The position numbers were made by a program, and so were the translations under genes. Positions 51,896 through 63,042 of a stretch of 64,000 nt of DNA are shown here, one piece after another. The notes under the pieces were generated by a model. That model made no database searches and had not been told where the DNA came from. It was given only the letters and a program-made list of their open reading frames with translations. The stretch covers positions 682,001 through 746,000 of the forward strand of contig JASANH010000193.1 in assembly GCA_030248295.1 (NCBI GenBank), given 5' to 3'. This DNA comes from Mesodorylaimus sp. YZB2_4. Taxonomy: Eukaryota; Nematoda; Enoplea; Dorylaimida; Dorylaimidae. Each line of letters opens with the position of its first letter. Within the stretch, counting starts at the first letter, position 1.

Positions 51896-52792
51896 TTTTT
51901 AACGGTTGCACCGCCAAAAGAGAGGAAATTGAAGTTCGTTCTCATATATTGTAGTTTCTGGCCTGGCAGAACGAGCGCGTTGTTGCCCAGGAAACTAGAG
52001 GCAATGTACCAGAGTGCGATTGTAGTCATGATGTTTACAAAGCATCAAGTTACTGCTTCACCTCAATGTCTCCTCCGCAAACGGAGGGAGTATGAAAGTT
52101 GTTGTCAGTTGGGGTGGTGAGAGTTTTAGGACAGGATTTATTTTGCCAGGTGTGCGAATGTACTGCCAGACGAAAGGTGCAAGGAGGACCAGATGAGCTG
52201 ACTAGCAGCCAAAAAGGATGACACATTGTCAGCGACGTCACTGCACGCGATAAAGGTTTCCAGGCTGGTAAACACGGGGCTAGTGTGATCCCATTTTGGG
52301 ACTCTTTCCATGTGCACACAACATTTTAGGCCATGTTGAACTCCTGCCTCAAAAGAAGTTTGCTGTGTTACAGCTGATTACTATTTTCAGCCACATCTTG
52401 CTTCTACTGCGATGACTGTGCAATACAAAACGAACAAAGTTTGGAATTGTCAAAGTAAAAAGAGGATAATGGCGTGTGCTGGTTATCCGGACTGTAAGAC
52501 ATCACTTTTCATCGTTATGTCTCACCCTTGCCTCTTAATTAACATTAAGCCCATTGCTCCAGGTCCATAGCACTATTCCACAGGTCTGATGCGTTACAGC
52601 TGCTCATTTAGTAAAGCATGCAGACATCCTGTCCCCTCAAACAAAAGGGAGACACAATGAATCGTTTCTTTTCTGCTGTCAATGATAATAAATTTTCAAA
52701 AACTGCATTAAAAGTTTCAAACATTGGTCGAACTCGTGATACAACAAAGAGCTACCAGAAGCTGATCAGCCGCCTGTAGCATTCTCTCTTCG
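51896..52792. other. Spacer between P450 and the small gene at 52793
   Basis: No exon or repeat recognised. The P450 promoter side should lie nearest 51896. Confidence 0.4.
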
Positions 52793-53406
52793 TTACGCTT
52801 CGTTTCTCCCAAAATATTCGATTCTTGTTTCATAAATCCAGCAGTGCAACGTGTCGCCATTGATAAGTTCCACAAATCTGACTTTAATCGCACCGTAGCT
52901 CGACGCATTTGGCTGAAAATCGATTCTAGCACCCCCCATATCTTCGATACGACTTTTTACTCCGCTGCTGCATTGGCCTGACTGATCGTTTGCCCCTGAA
53001 AATTGATCATCTAAGCCATTTTAAAATCGTCGTTAGGATATACATAGCTCTTTCCTCCTCCATTCGGGATATCGACAGCCACAACAAATTCTTAACTCGT
53101 ATATTTCATCGCTTTTCTCCCCATTTTCAGCGAGAAAGTCTCCACTGACGACGAGATCAGAGACCGCCAGACGGTTCTTGGTGGTGATCACATTCAGCCG
53201 CTCGAAGACTTCCGAGTCGGCGTGTTCCTCTTAAAAGAAAGAAGATCTCCTGAAGTTGGCTGAAGTCGATTACATGTGGACTGCATTGCCTCTGCCACTT
53301 CCAAAGCACAAACGACTTATTGTCATGCAATAGTGCGCGTCCTACTGTTACCGACGGTAACTTGAATCACAAAGACAGAAGAATTTTTTACATCCCAGTC
53401 CGACAT
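52793..53406 (-). CDS. Unrecognised 147-residue protein, three exons
   Basis: Three exons, 53406-53352, 53229-53044 and 52995-52793, keep phase and end in TAA. The first begins MSDWDVKNSSVFVIQVTV. The second carries HADSEVFERLNVITTKNRLA and the Cys-rich ELRICCGCRYPEWRRKEL. The third carries RIDFQPNASSYGAIKVRFVE and ends in ETRIEYFGRNEA. The last intron is 48 nt with a clear branch-point-like TCCTAACGAC and a TTTTCAG acceptor, strong evidence that the exons are real. The first intron has a weaker donor (GTAACA) and acceptor (TTTTAAG), so the first exon is less certain. No signal peptide or membrane helix. Alternating hydrophobic residues suggest a beta-rich fold. I know no family for it. Confidence 0.6.
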
Positions 53407-53724
53407 TACTGCATTGCCTCCTTGGGGGCAAAAACGTGCAGAACACTTTCTCGCAAAACAACGACCTCAACAGTTTACGGCTTCTCTCAAGAGCCAACAT
53501 CTTTGCACAGGAGACATATCTTACTGAAGAGAACCGCCTGAAGATCCGTCTGAACTAGATGCAGCCTTCATCCCGCTGTCAGTCCTTTACTACGAGCATG
53601 AAAACACGATCGCACGTCCACTACGAGGCACAAATATGTAGATTTCTAAAGTAGCACTGCACTGCCAAACAAGAGCAAAATATCACTAGCAATCACATGC
53701 ATCGAAGATACTGCCTGACTCTGA

Positions 53725-54369
53725 CTAGGAGCCTTCCTTCTTCTCCTTTGTCTCCTGCTTCGCCTTATCCTTCGCCTTCGATTTCGGCTTTTTCTTCTTG
53801 CCACTCTTTTTCCCCTCTGCGCTCTTGGCCTTGGTTCCTTTCTTTTTCTTACTCGACTTACCCGCTTTTGTCTTTTTCCTTTTCTTCGTCTTGGGCTTTT
53901 TGCGCCGGCCAGTCGTTTGAGCGGATTCTGCGTCGCTTTTGGTCTTCTTCTTTTTCTTTTTTTTCTTCTTTTTCTGATCTTCTTTGGGCTTGGGGGCGGG
54001 TTCGACCGTTTTCTTGCCTTCAGGTGTCTTCTTATCTTCGGTCGGCTTCTTCTTCTTCGATACCTTCTGTTTCTTCTTGGATTTTGACTTGGATTTTGAC
54101 TTGGACTTGGCCTTCTTCTTGTCCGACTTTTTCTTGCCCGCTTCTCGCTTCGGAGGGTGCGGAATGGCGTAAATTTCGTCGTGTGGCACTTTCAGTATTT
54201 CCGAATTGACATCGATCAGCGTGTCGTCACTCCCAATGTCCTTGGACGCGTTCGACTCCGATTCGCTGACATCGGTCGTCTCACTCTCTGACGCTGCCTC
54301 CGCCTTCCTCCCTCCTCCAACCGCATCAGCTAAAGCAGCGGCGGCTCGTTGTAGCAGCGGCTCAGCCAT
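53725..54369 (-). CDS. Lysine-rich disordered protein
   Basis: A single-exon frame of 214 residues. The first 80 residues are mixed, with an Ala-rich helix (LLQRAAAALADAVGGG) and an acidic, Ser-rich stretch (SESETTDVSESESNASKDIG). Residues 85-214 are almost pure Lys/Ser/Thr repeats (KSKSKSKSKSKKK, a 10-Lys run, KSGKKKKPKSKAKDKAK). The composition fits a nuclear or nucleolar nucleic-acid-binding tail, a histone H1-like or spermatid-type basic protein, or simple repeat expansion. The start follows a TACTAG splice-acceptor-like site by five bases. The opposite strand is TTC/CTT-rich as a consequence and is not a separate gene. Confidence 0.65.
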   Translation of the reverse strand: MAEPLLQRAAAALADAVGGGRKAEAASESETTDVSESESNASKDIGSDDTLIDVNSEILKVPHDEIYAIPHPPKREAGKKKSDKKKAKSKSKSKSKSKKKQKVSKKKKPTEDKKTPEGKKTVEPAPKPKEDQKKKKKKKKKKTKSDAESAQTTGRRKKPKTKKRKKTKAGKSSKKKKGTKAKSAEGKKSGKKKKPKSKAKDKAKQETKEKKEGS

Positions 54370-55598
54370 CCTTTCTAGTAGCGACTTCCGACAAACAATG
54401 GGTGACAGACCAAAGCTACTTTTAATCCTCTTCTTCGGAAGTGTGGAAATGTAAAGTAGATGATTGCAATGAACCAAAATCAGATTGTGTCGGAATCTGC
54501 AATTTCTGGCAGAGACGGAGCATTTCAAACAAATAAAATCAAGGAGTCTTTTCTGGAAATGCGGGCTTCATTATATCGACTCACCATTTCCAGTCTAATG
54601 GTCAGCGACATCAAAGTGCAGTAGAAATTCGACCCATACCAGTCTTGGATACACTGGTTCTGAGCGGCTCACCATGACGCCGAACAAATAAGGAACCAGG
54701 AAATTAATTACATATGAGTACAGTACTTGGACACCCTTCCAGCGTGCTATCATCCCAAAACGCCGGTGCTGTACAAGATACCCTCGGCACTGTACCCAGC
54801 TCACAAAAAAATTTAAATCGGAAAGCAGTCTTGTCACCGATCCTGATCACACAATAGCCGTAGAACTCTCAGCTTGGTCAATCTTCTTGGGTCACCATTC
54901 ACAATGAGTGGATTACTTGCAGCTGCTTTAGTTCGCAGAGGGTATATGTGTTGCTTTGCGGCTGCCACAACAGGGCACCAGCGATCTTTGTCTTCGTAAA
55001 ATCCGAGCACGTCAAGAGACCGCGCGACAAATGACCCCGCGCAACATGACCGCAGACACAGAAGACCGCGTGCGACAAAAGACGGCATTCATATTTTATC
55101 ATATACTGTAGATACTTACCTACTGTCATGCGTATAAGAATGGCTGGTCAGCTTCACTCAGCTGGTATCATTATTTTTCTTCCTCCTTGACGAGCAGGTA
55201 TCTTCGTGGTCTTTCAGACTCTCTATAACAGTCAAAGGCATTTCACGATCAGATCGAAAAACTAGCAACATGAACGCCCAGTCGAACCCCCTGTTTGATT
55301 CGGTCACTTTGTGTCCGGTCTTTTTTACACGCAGTATCATGAACAGCGGTCAAATTGTCCTGCTATCTTATCTCGCCGCGGTCTTTTGTCATATAACCTT
55401 AAAATGTTATTGTCGCGTAATTCAGTTTCTGTTACTCTGTTGCATCATTCATTTCGCGTGCATCGTCAGGAAATCATATCAACACCGACGCACTCATCTT
55501 ATCACAACAAAGATCGTGTCAACTCATGGTTACACTTCAAGCAAGACTCATCTTCCACGGATCCTGCCTTCACCGACCACGGCAGACTTTTCTCTCGG
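54370..55598. other. Spacer before the phosphatase gene
   Basis: Nothing recognisable in 1.2 kb apart from scattered open frames without family signal. Confidence 0.4.
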
Positions 55599-56809
55599 CT
55601 ACTGGTTGCCCATCATCCACGGCAGCGGCAACGACGACTTGAGTTGCTGAAACGAGAACACGCTTTGCAGAATGCAGAGGGACAGACGGTCACGCTCTCC
55701 TACCTTAAAGCTGATTCCCATATTCTGATCGACAGTCATCAGGATGGCCAGGTTTCGGAACTTGCCCCCGTAGTCCGGTGCACTGAACAAGGTCACCAAT
55801 CGATTGCCCGCGAAGAACTCGTACCCGTTCGGGACCACCTGAAACAGGGCCCTCGGTCCACGCCCGACGGAGGAGCGTGTCTGCTTGTACCTGATGGGCC
55901 CTGGCGATCAGTTCAATCTCCAACTTGGTGCAGTACTCTTGCACGGCGTCGGGACCGAACACGTGCGACACTCCTCGGGCGCTGCGTTGAAAGCCTGCAA
56001 GCACACTCGCAGTCCTGTTCACCTGGCCAGACCAGCAGGGCTTACCACTGACGGTCCTGTCCGGGTCGGCCCACAGGAGATCGGCGATGAGGCCGGAGTC
56101 CGGGATGGCGATCGGACGCTGGATACGCTTGATTTGGTCGAAGCACTCGAGCTCGGGAGACAGGCCGCCGTGCATGCAAAAGATGCGCTTGCTCACCAAC
56201 CCCGCCAACGGCATGCAGTTGAAGGCGTACTGCAAGCAGAGAGGGGTTAGCGCCGATCGAGGCCGGGCGAGTGGGGCTCACGTTGAAGGAGTTCCACAGG
56301 CCGATGTCCTGGTTGTAGTTGCGCATGACGTCGTCGAAGAAGCCGTAGACTCGGTTGATCATCCCACTCTCGTGGTTGCCCCTGAGCATGTAGAAGTTCT
56401 TCGGGTACAGGATCTTGTAGGCGAACATCAGGCAGATGGTCTCGATGCTCCGCGGACCGCGGTCAACGTAGTCGCCTGAAACAACGAGTGTGCCCGCCAG
56501 TGAGCGACCACAGCCGAGCGGCGACTCACCGAGGAACAGGTACCGCGCGGCTTCCTTGCCATCGGGCCAGCCTCCGATCTCGAACAGGCGCACGAGGTCG
56601 ACGAATTGGCCGTGCACATCGCCGCACAGGGTGACCGGTGGCTCGACCTCGACCAGCGTCTCCTCGCTCAGGTAGACCTCGGACACACGATCGATCAGAC
56701 AATGGACTTCTTCCTTGCTCGGCAGCGCGCTCGTCTTGCTCGACGCGGCCTCCTTCAGCTTCTGCATGATCGCCTTGACTCGAGCATCGCCTTCCGTCTT
56801 GGCCGACAT
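55599..56809 (-). CDS. PP1-type serine/threonine protein phosphatase, divergent
   Basis: Six exons, 56809-56530, 56475-56282, 56229-56046, 55994-55891, 55838-55704 and 55646-55599, encode 314 residues. All metallophosphatase motifs are present: GDVHG (63-67), GDYVDRG (94-100), GNHE (126-129), CMHGG and IARAHQVV. The usual PP1 SAPNYCG is SAPDYGG (273-279), losing the cysteine near the toxin-binding loop. The C-terminus is short. PP1 enzymes dephosphorylate many targets through regulatory subunits; divergent copies in nematodes are often sperm-linked, but that is only a guess here. The last intron (55647-55703) is 57 nt with no stop, so its retention would add 19 residues in frame. The gene is strikingly GC-rich, especially at third codon positions, compared with its neighbours. 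Confidence 0.94.
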
Positions 56810-57347
56810 CTCGTCTTCGTCACCGCTCTGCACCAACCGACCAACAAACAAGAGGGCTCCTTCCCAACTGGACAGTACGACAGTGTAAAGAGCATGGTCA
56901 GCGTGGTCTTCGCTGATTGGCTGAAACAGACGCTACAACGGGCACTGGTTATGTATCTACTAATGTAGGTGTGTGCGAGTACTGCTGCCGATTTCGTATG
57001 ATTTCTCCGACTCCATCTTGCGCTGCAGGCTCGGGGTGATTCGAGGACTCAGAATTGGTGCTCGACGTAGTGGCTTATATCATCAAGCAGCTTGTATCTT
57101 TTACGTTCACGCTGACTACGTCTTGTGGCTAATCCGTTAAGCAGTCCCGTATCTGCTTTGTTTAAGCAATCCTGTTAAAAATGACTTTCAATGAACCCCG
57201 GCTTGACTGCAGCTTTTATTACCAACCTCACTCTCATTGAAGTCAATTTGCACTATACTGCATGTTTACTTCTGTTCTTCCGTACTTACATCGAAGAGCA
57301 CCAAGGCCATAGAAGACCAGAATGTCACACCCACACTGCATCAATGG
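56810..57347. other. Spacer between phosphatase and transthyretin-like gene
   Basis: Contains the 5' region of the phosphatase gene and the 3' side of the transthyretin-like gene. No other gene seen. Confidence 0.4.
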
Positions 57348-57774
57348 TCAGTTAATGTCCAATTTGACCGTACCCACATCGATGATCTCGGGCTTAAACT
57401 TATGGGGCAAAATGACTCGTGTGTAAATCACGTGATCACCATTACAGATGTTCGCGATCCTTAAGTAGGGATCTGGTTCTGTTGTGAAGTCATAGCCGCA
57501 CCCTTCGACCTGGAAAGACCCATCTTCACCCGCCGTGGTGTATCCCATACGATCATCGTAGTTCAGAGCACCTAGAAAAGATTTCTCTCAGGTCAATTAG
57601 CAGAGCGGCATATCTTTTTATTGGCATACCATCATCGTCCATCAGATAAATTTCTGAGTCGGCAGCTCGATACTGGTCCCTTTCGCATTTTAGTTTCCCT
57701 TTCACTGAAAAACAATTAGTGCCCGCCTTCACAGTAGCCACCAATGTCAGTACAATCACAAAAATCTCTTTCAT
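57348..57774 (-). CDS. Transthyretin-like family secreted protein
   Basis: Two exons, 57774-57630 and 57571-57348, encode 122 residues. A signal peptide (MKEIFVIVLTLVATVKA) is followed by the family's first strand FSVKGKLKCERDQYRAADSE and an acidic turn LMDDDG. The second exon has GYTTAGEDGSFQVEG, the DPYLRIANICN strand, YTRVILP and the closing IIDVGTVKLDIN. This pattern fits the nematode transthyretin-like (TTR-52-type) family. Its members are small secreted proteins; one bridges apoptotic cells to phagocytes in C. elegans, and others are abundant in parasite secretions. Two conserved-type cysteines are in the first strand and two more are in the second exon. The function of this member is unknown. 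Confidence 0.92.
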
Positions 57775-58429
57775 TTTCGTACGCGAACAAGGAAAATGTA
57801 ATATAGGAAGAAAACTTGCGCTGTTTTAGCCCTCGAGTAACCATATGACTAGGGTATGGCAGGCGGGCGAAGTGGCAGTGGCGAGGTACCAGCCAACCGA
57901 GCCAACTGTTGTCATTCCTCAAGTGTGTTTTTATGCAAATGAAGGCTAGAGATCGATCGCAGTAAACTTTGCCATGGCCCTTACTGCGCGTGCACTGGCC
58001 TGACTACCAGCTTAGAAGTTCGGCTTGCTTGACCTGTATATTGGTGAATCATAGCTGTTTCTGGAAAAAGGTACCATTTGGTGAGGAGGAATAAGCCAAA
58101 AATGGTAGTGCCAGTTCTTGGTCAACCAAACATCCACATAAATGCGTACTGACAGCTGTGTGTCCTGACTGTCAAATCTGGTTATTACGTTCTTTTTTAA
58201 GTTTATTTTTCACCCAGTCTCTCACCACACTTGTTTTCAGATGCTGTGACGCCCTAAAACATAAAAATACCCATTCTGGCCAACAACAGTTTGGTTGCAC
58301 ACACTGGCTATGCGTGGGCACAAAATAAACGCATGTCCTAATCGGCCTGCCGTCATTAGTAGCGTTCTCATGAAGTCTAGCACTTCCGCCGAGCTTTTAT
58401 CATGTCGAGCGAGAGCAAACTATTCTTAC
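57775..58429. other. Spacer upstream of the transthyretin-like gene
   Basis: No gene or repeat recognised before the left LTR. Confidence 0.4.
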
Positions 58430-58679
58430 TGTAAGGGGGGAATGAAGACCAGGATATGCAAATGAGTATGACCTCGTTCGATATTAGGCCTGTCGGGTGA
58501 TATTTGGTGATCGCTGTGTTAGGAACTGGTCTCCCCTTGTCTGACGTGTGTTATTTGTTTGTTTTGTGCCGGTGCACTTTTGCCCTTGGGTCGATGCTCG
58601 CTCTCTAATCAGTGTCATGCCTGCGTGTACTCGGTGCGGTTGAGTAAAATCCTCTTCTTATAAGACACGTGGTCTTATA
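58430..58679 (+). repeat. 5' LTR
   Basis: 250 bp. Shares a nearly identical 165-bp 3' portion with the 3' LTR (from GTTAGGAAC to GGTCTTATA). The first 85 bp differ by several small indels. Confidence 0.85.
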
Positions 58680-58810
58680 TTGGTTCCCATTGCCGGTCTC
58701 CAACCCGTGTGAGCCGTGCATTATATCCACCGATCCTCCACCTCACTCCCGCCCGGTACTAGCCAGGCTTTGCAAGCCATTCATCGATTTCGCCATCGAT
58801 TCTGCCCGAA

Positions 58811-59566
58811 ATGGCCGATCAGCCGCCAAATGCTGATCAGGCCACCGACGAGAACCCCGTCGAAGAGTCTACTGTTCAGATCACGGCCATCGATCCGCCC
58901 CCCGATGAGCGCGACCGATTACCCCCTGCAGCTCGACGTCAGCTCATTTCGGTTGAACAGGCCAAACAACTCCGCCAAGAAGTGTCCGAATCGTACGAAC
59001 GTGCCGTTGCTGCAGTCGTGGAGGCAGACAGTGCCAGGCGTCATGCCGAGTCAATACGAAGTGCAATCGAACGACGGGAGCAGCAATGGGCCGAAGAACG
59101 ATCGAAATTTGCTCAAGAACGGTTGAAGACGGCTATCCTCGAGGCCCAACTGCAGGCGCTACAAGCGAAAGTGGACAAGGTAGAACAGAGTAAGCAACCT
59201 GATATCCGTCCCTCTGCTCATGGTGGCCACCAACCCAGTACTGGAGTCATCCCGGTGTGCCCCGCCTATTCCCGCTCCAACCCAGATCCCCGTGCCAATG
59301 ATCCGCCACAGTCCCAAGAACGGTTCAACCCGCTTGACGTTCCCCCCGTCAAGATTGTAACCAGTGACTGGTTCTCGTGGTCACAATTCGAATGGTACGA
59401 CAGCCTTCGCTTTTGGCGGAATGTGCTCCGTTCATTGGTTCCTCAAGCACCCCCTGAACCGGCAATGAAGATGACGTTGACGCACTTCGCCAAGCAGTGT
59501 CATCCGCGGCCCTCGCCCGAGCTCAGTCCGATTTGGATCACACGTTTGGCCCAGAAACCGATTTGA
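58811..59566 (+). CDS. gag: gag N-terminal reading frame of the LTR element
   Basis: A 251-codon frame starting at an ATG about 130 bp after the LTR. Residues 45-125 form a long charged coiled coil (EQAKQLRQEVSESYERAV, RREQQWAEERSKFAQERLK), followed by a Pro-rich linker. Around 59470-59497 the coding character moves to another frame, in which the next open frame runs on. This is a frame break inside gag or a programmed shift. It is a structural protein remnant of a retrotransposon. Confidence 0.65.
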   Translation: MADQPPNADQATDENPVEESTVQITAIDPPPDERDRLPPAARRQLISVEQAKQLRQEVSESYERAVAAVVEADSARRHAESIRSAIERREQQWAEERSKFAQERLKTAILEAQLQALQAKVDKVEQSKQPDIRPSAHGGHQPSTGVIPVCPAYSRSNPDPRANDPPQSQERFNPLDVPPVKIVTSDWFSWSQFEWYDSLRFWRNVLRSLVPQAPPEPAMKMTLTHFAKQCHPRPSPELSPIWITRLAQKPI

Positions 59567-61746
59567 TGCAATTCTGGCTCAATAAGATTACGACGACGTA
59601 TTCTACAGGTGGGGTTTTTGTCGATTTCTATATAACCATCCCTCTCGATGTCAGGTACTTACATCCCGTCACGAAGCAGCCACTCGTGTATGACGCCCGT
59701 GCGCAAGCATGGGGCCTGCCAACGGAAAGACAGCAGAAAGTCGAGATCCCGTCGAGCTCAAAGCCCGACGTTGCTGCCAGTCAACAGGTCCCCTCCTCGA
59801 GTACCGGCTTGCAGCCTCAACAACGCCACGTTCAGTTCACTGATCCACCAGTACAAGGTCAGATAATCGTTCCGCCCCCTCCACCGGCCGACGATTTATC
59901 TCAAGTTCCTCGCGAGACACTGATCGAATGGTGTCAGGCGCAAGATAACGAACTGTCATTGGCATCCTACGAAATCACCGACATGCAGAGGAAGGACAAG
60001 GAGCAAACCGCAATGATCCAACGACTTCAGCGGGAGAACGAACAGCTGCGTCGGAATCCTCCTCAACCAACTGATCCACCAAAGCCGACGCCGGTCCAGG
60101 TTACTCCGACAGTTCCAACGGCCTCTTCCAACTCACTGCCCGATCTACAAGCGATGATCAAGGAAACCATGCAAGCCACGATTGCTCCTGCCTTATCTGA
60201 TCTGGCAAAAGCAATCTCCTCTTCTGTCACTAACTTAGCTGTGCCAGCTACGGTCGCACCAACTGGTAACAACATCGACCAATCAACTGAAAGTATCGAC
60301 CTTGCAACGTACGAGCGTCGACGAGCCCACAACGCTGACGCACCTCCACCTGGTCAGCTACAACATGTACAGCAAAACGCGTTGGCCGGCTCGCGTATCC
60401 AAATTGCGTTGGATAAAGGCAAAATACCGCAACTCAACATCGATAAGTATACCGGACAACAAGGCTCACCGCCGTTGGACGAGTGGCTGGCCGATTTCAA
60501 ATTTCGCATGAAGGCGTATCAAGCAACATCTGATCGGGACCTGCTAACCGTACTGCCTCTGTTTTTAGGAGACAAAGCCTCCCATTGGTTGCGCCAGTTC
60601 ATTTGCAAATTTCCGGATCAATCAATCGTCACATGGTCCCAAGTAACGAAAGCGATGTGCGTGCAATTTCAATTCCGCGACGAGTCATATCTACACACGC
60701 AATTCAAGCAAACCAAACCAATGCCTGGAGAACAGTACCTCGAATATGCAAATCGATTGGAACTTGCCGCCACAAAAGCGTTCCCCGACACACCTATATC
60801 GACGCTTCGATGGCTACTAATCGACACCTTTCGTAGTCATATGCCCCCAGAATTAGCGAAGATCATCCAAGAACAATATGTCGACAAACCGAGCGGAGCC
60901 AGTTTTGATGAAGTCAAACTCCATGCAGCAAAATGGCAACTACGCAATTCAATTTTATCGACACCATCTGATTCAACCCCATCATCGTTCCCTCCAGCGT
61001 CTGTGCAAACATCAGCCTCAGTCAAATTGGCGTCGGCGACACAACATGCCAGTCAAGGTTTGACCCAGTCTCGAGTGAACAATCAATCCTGTCAGTCACA
61101 GCATGTTCGACCACCAAGAGGAATTGGCGATCGTGTGTATCGGTGCCCGATCACTCGCTATCAGTACGATACCACAATTTCGATTCCTCCACCCGCCGAT
61201 GTAGCAACAAGAAAATGCCCCGATTGTCATGCAGTAGGACATGTTCCAGCTCATTGCCCTAGTCGTCCGCCCTGTACAACGCCTGGGTGTGGGCGCACGC
61301 CTGGTCATGGTCCATTTCGATGTCCATTTTTGTACGCTCAAGATGTCGCCGCTGCTCAAAATGGCAATTCATGCATACAACAGCGAGCTCCCTCAACTCC
61401 CGCTTTGGTTCACAACAACGTCGTCAATCAGCCGCCTAATCAAGGTAATGTTTTTCCTTGCCATGCTGGTAACTTTCCACCTTTCCAGAAACAGCCATCG
61501 CCTGAAATCGTTATCGGCATCGATGGTCGACAAGTTCAAGTCACAATCGATACTGGCGCTCAAGTTTCAGTCATGTCTAGCAAGACGTACAACGATATCC
61601 ATCCATATTGGAACGGTCAGTGCATGCAACCAAGTTCACTTCTGATCACACGACTGGACAACAGTGTCGTTCAAATTTTGGGCAACAAATGTTTACCTCA
61701 CGTTTGGTTCAACAACAATTTTGCATCCTGTCGCCATTTTGAATGA
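59497..61746 (+). CDS. gag-pro: gag capsid/nucleocapsid and protease frame of the LTR element
   Basis: About 749 codons. A Pro-rich region with a coiled coil (IQRLQRENEQLRR) leads to a retrotransposon gag capsid domain (PPLDEWLADFKFRMKAYQ, FLGDKASHWLRQF, GEQYLEYANRLELAATKAF). It then has a CCHC knuckle, CPDCHAVGHVPAHC, and a second Cys cluster (CTTPGCGRTPGH). A retropepsin active site, VTIDTGAQVSVMS, lies near codon 690. The frame ends in TGA inside the protease domain; the following similarity continues in other frames, so the protease is broken. No polymerase domain follows. Confidence 0.75.
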   Translation: MSSAALARAQSDLDHTFGPETDLMQFWLNKITTTYSTGGVFVDFYITIPLDVRYLHPVTKQPLVYDARAQAWGLPTERQQKVEIPSSSKPDVAASQQVPSSSTGLQPQQRHVQFTDPPVQGQIIVPPPPPADDLSQVPRETLIEWCQAQDNELSLASYEITDMQRKDKEQTAMIQRLQRENEQLRRNPPQPTDPPKPTPVQVTPTVPTASSNSLPDLQAMIKETMQATIAPALSDLAKAISSSVTNLAVPATVAPTGNNIDQSTESIDLATYERRRAHNADAPPPGQLQHVQQNALAGSRIQIALDKGKIPQLNIDKYTGQQGSPPLDEWLADFKFRMKAYQATSDRDLLTVLPLFLGDKASHWLRQFICKFPDQSIVTWSQVTKAMCVQFQFRDESYLHTQFKQTKPMPGEQYLEYANRLELAATKAFPDTPISTLRWLLIDTFRSHMPPELAKIIQEQYVDKPSGASFDEVKLHAAKWQLRNSILSTPSDSTPSSFPPASVQTSASVKLASATQHASQGLTQSRVNNQSCQSQHVRPPRGIGDRVYRCPITRYQYDTTISIPPPADVATRKCPDCHAVGHVPAHCPSRPPCTTPGCGRTPGHGPFRCPFLYAQDVAAAQNGNSCIQQRAPSTPALVHNNVVNQPPNQGNVFPCHAGNFPPFQKQPSPEIVIGIDGRQVQVTIDTGAQVSVMSSKTYNDIHPYWNGQCMQPSSLLITRLDNSVVQILGNKCLPHVWFNNNFASCRHFE

Positions 61747-63042
61747 CCCTCGGACACACCATGCTCATTGGTCAAGACATTGGTTCCGTGTACAAGCAAC
61801 GCATGCAATCGAGTCAAACAGTCACATACAACAATGGAGCACCGCTGGAGTCAAGATTCCATATGTCTGCCAATCCAGTCAACTGACAATTCCGAGTCTC
61901 AAATTTTGATGCCAGTCGTCTCCTCTTCAATCGACTACGAATCAGCTAGGTCAGTCGTTTGGTATGCGCTCAATTTCGTTCAAATCCTACCCCCGCTCCA
62001 AGTGGCGAGGTAGTCAAGAAACTGCTTCGACAACCACGCGTCATGCGAATCGCATTTTCGTACAGTCTGCGTCTGTCGCTCCTAAAGCCAGCCCCTCCGA
62101 AACAACCTCAATCTAGATTGACGACGAAATACGACATTCAGACTTCGAAGCAGTTCTGACCACGTTCCGGACACTAATCCAAAGAAAGCGAAAAGACGAA
62201 AGAAAGCAAAACCATGCAATCGACCAATATCTCGTGATCAAATACGCAAATCGACATCAAGTCAACGATACGAGCGATATCCCATCAACTACAGCGCCTG
62301 TGGCAATGCGATCAAGCTTTCCCAAACCAGATTCAAATCCAACTTTCAAACTACCAATTCGTTTCAATCCGCCAAGATCCGAACCGTTACTCAATCAACG
62401 CCATTCCGACTATCCCATTCATTCTCGCCATTGCATGGCGAACCACTCATCTCTCTCCAGCTCATCTTATTCAACTCATCTCGGCTTCTATTATGGCTCT
62501 ACTTTCCATTGCACTGGATGTACTGTGGGGCTCTGCAAACGCGTCCCCTCTTTTTCCATTTCATAAGTGTTTTTCTCGAATTTTTTAAAAATCGTTTTCT
62601 CATTTATTTTCTTCCGACCGCGCCGTAGTGTTCACCTCACCAACTTATGCATTCCATTTGTTTAATTCCGTTTTTTGCCAATGTGTTGCGTTATACGTTT
62701 GTGTTTTTTCCTGCACCAGCATCACCCACTTCTCCCTTTTCTTTTCATTTTTCTAGTTGTTTTTCTGTGCTTATTCGGTGTGCCAGCTCTCTTACTTTGG
62801 CGTCAGGTAGAATCCAGGGGATATATCAATGTCCGTTGTTAGGTCCTGAGCTGCCGCTGCCTCCACCACCACCATAGGGTGACTGGGTGCTGGTGGATGG
62901 GCCCTGGGCTATTTCCGAAATTAGTCCCTTTTTGTGTCATGTGTGTATTTTGTGTTAGTGACTGTTGTGCACTGTTGGTAGGTGCGTGTGTTTCGTTATG
63001 CCAGGTCCACAATCCACACCCCACGGGCCGTCTCCACAGGAG

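Noticed and set aside
53697-54209. Plus-strand frame rich in Ser and Phe opposite the lysine-rich gene
   Set aside because: It is the antisense shadow of the lysine-codon repeats.
55311-56051. Large plus-strand open frame opposite the PP1-like gene
   Set aside because: The minus strand carries all phosphatase motifs; the plus frame is a by-product of GC-rich codons.
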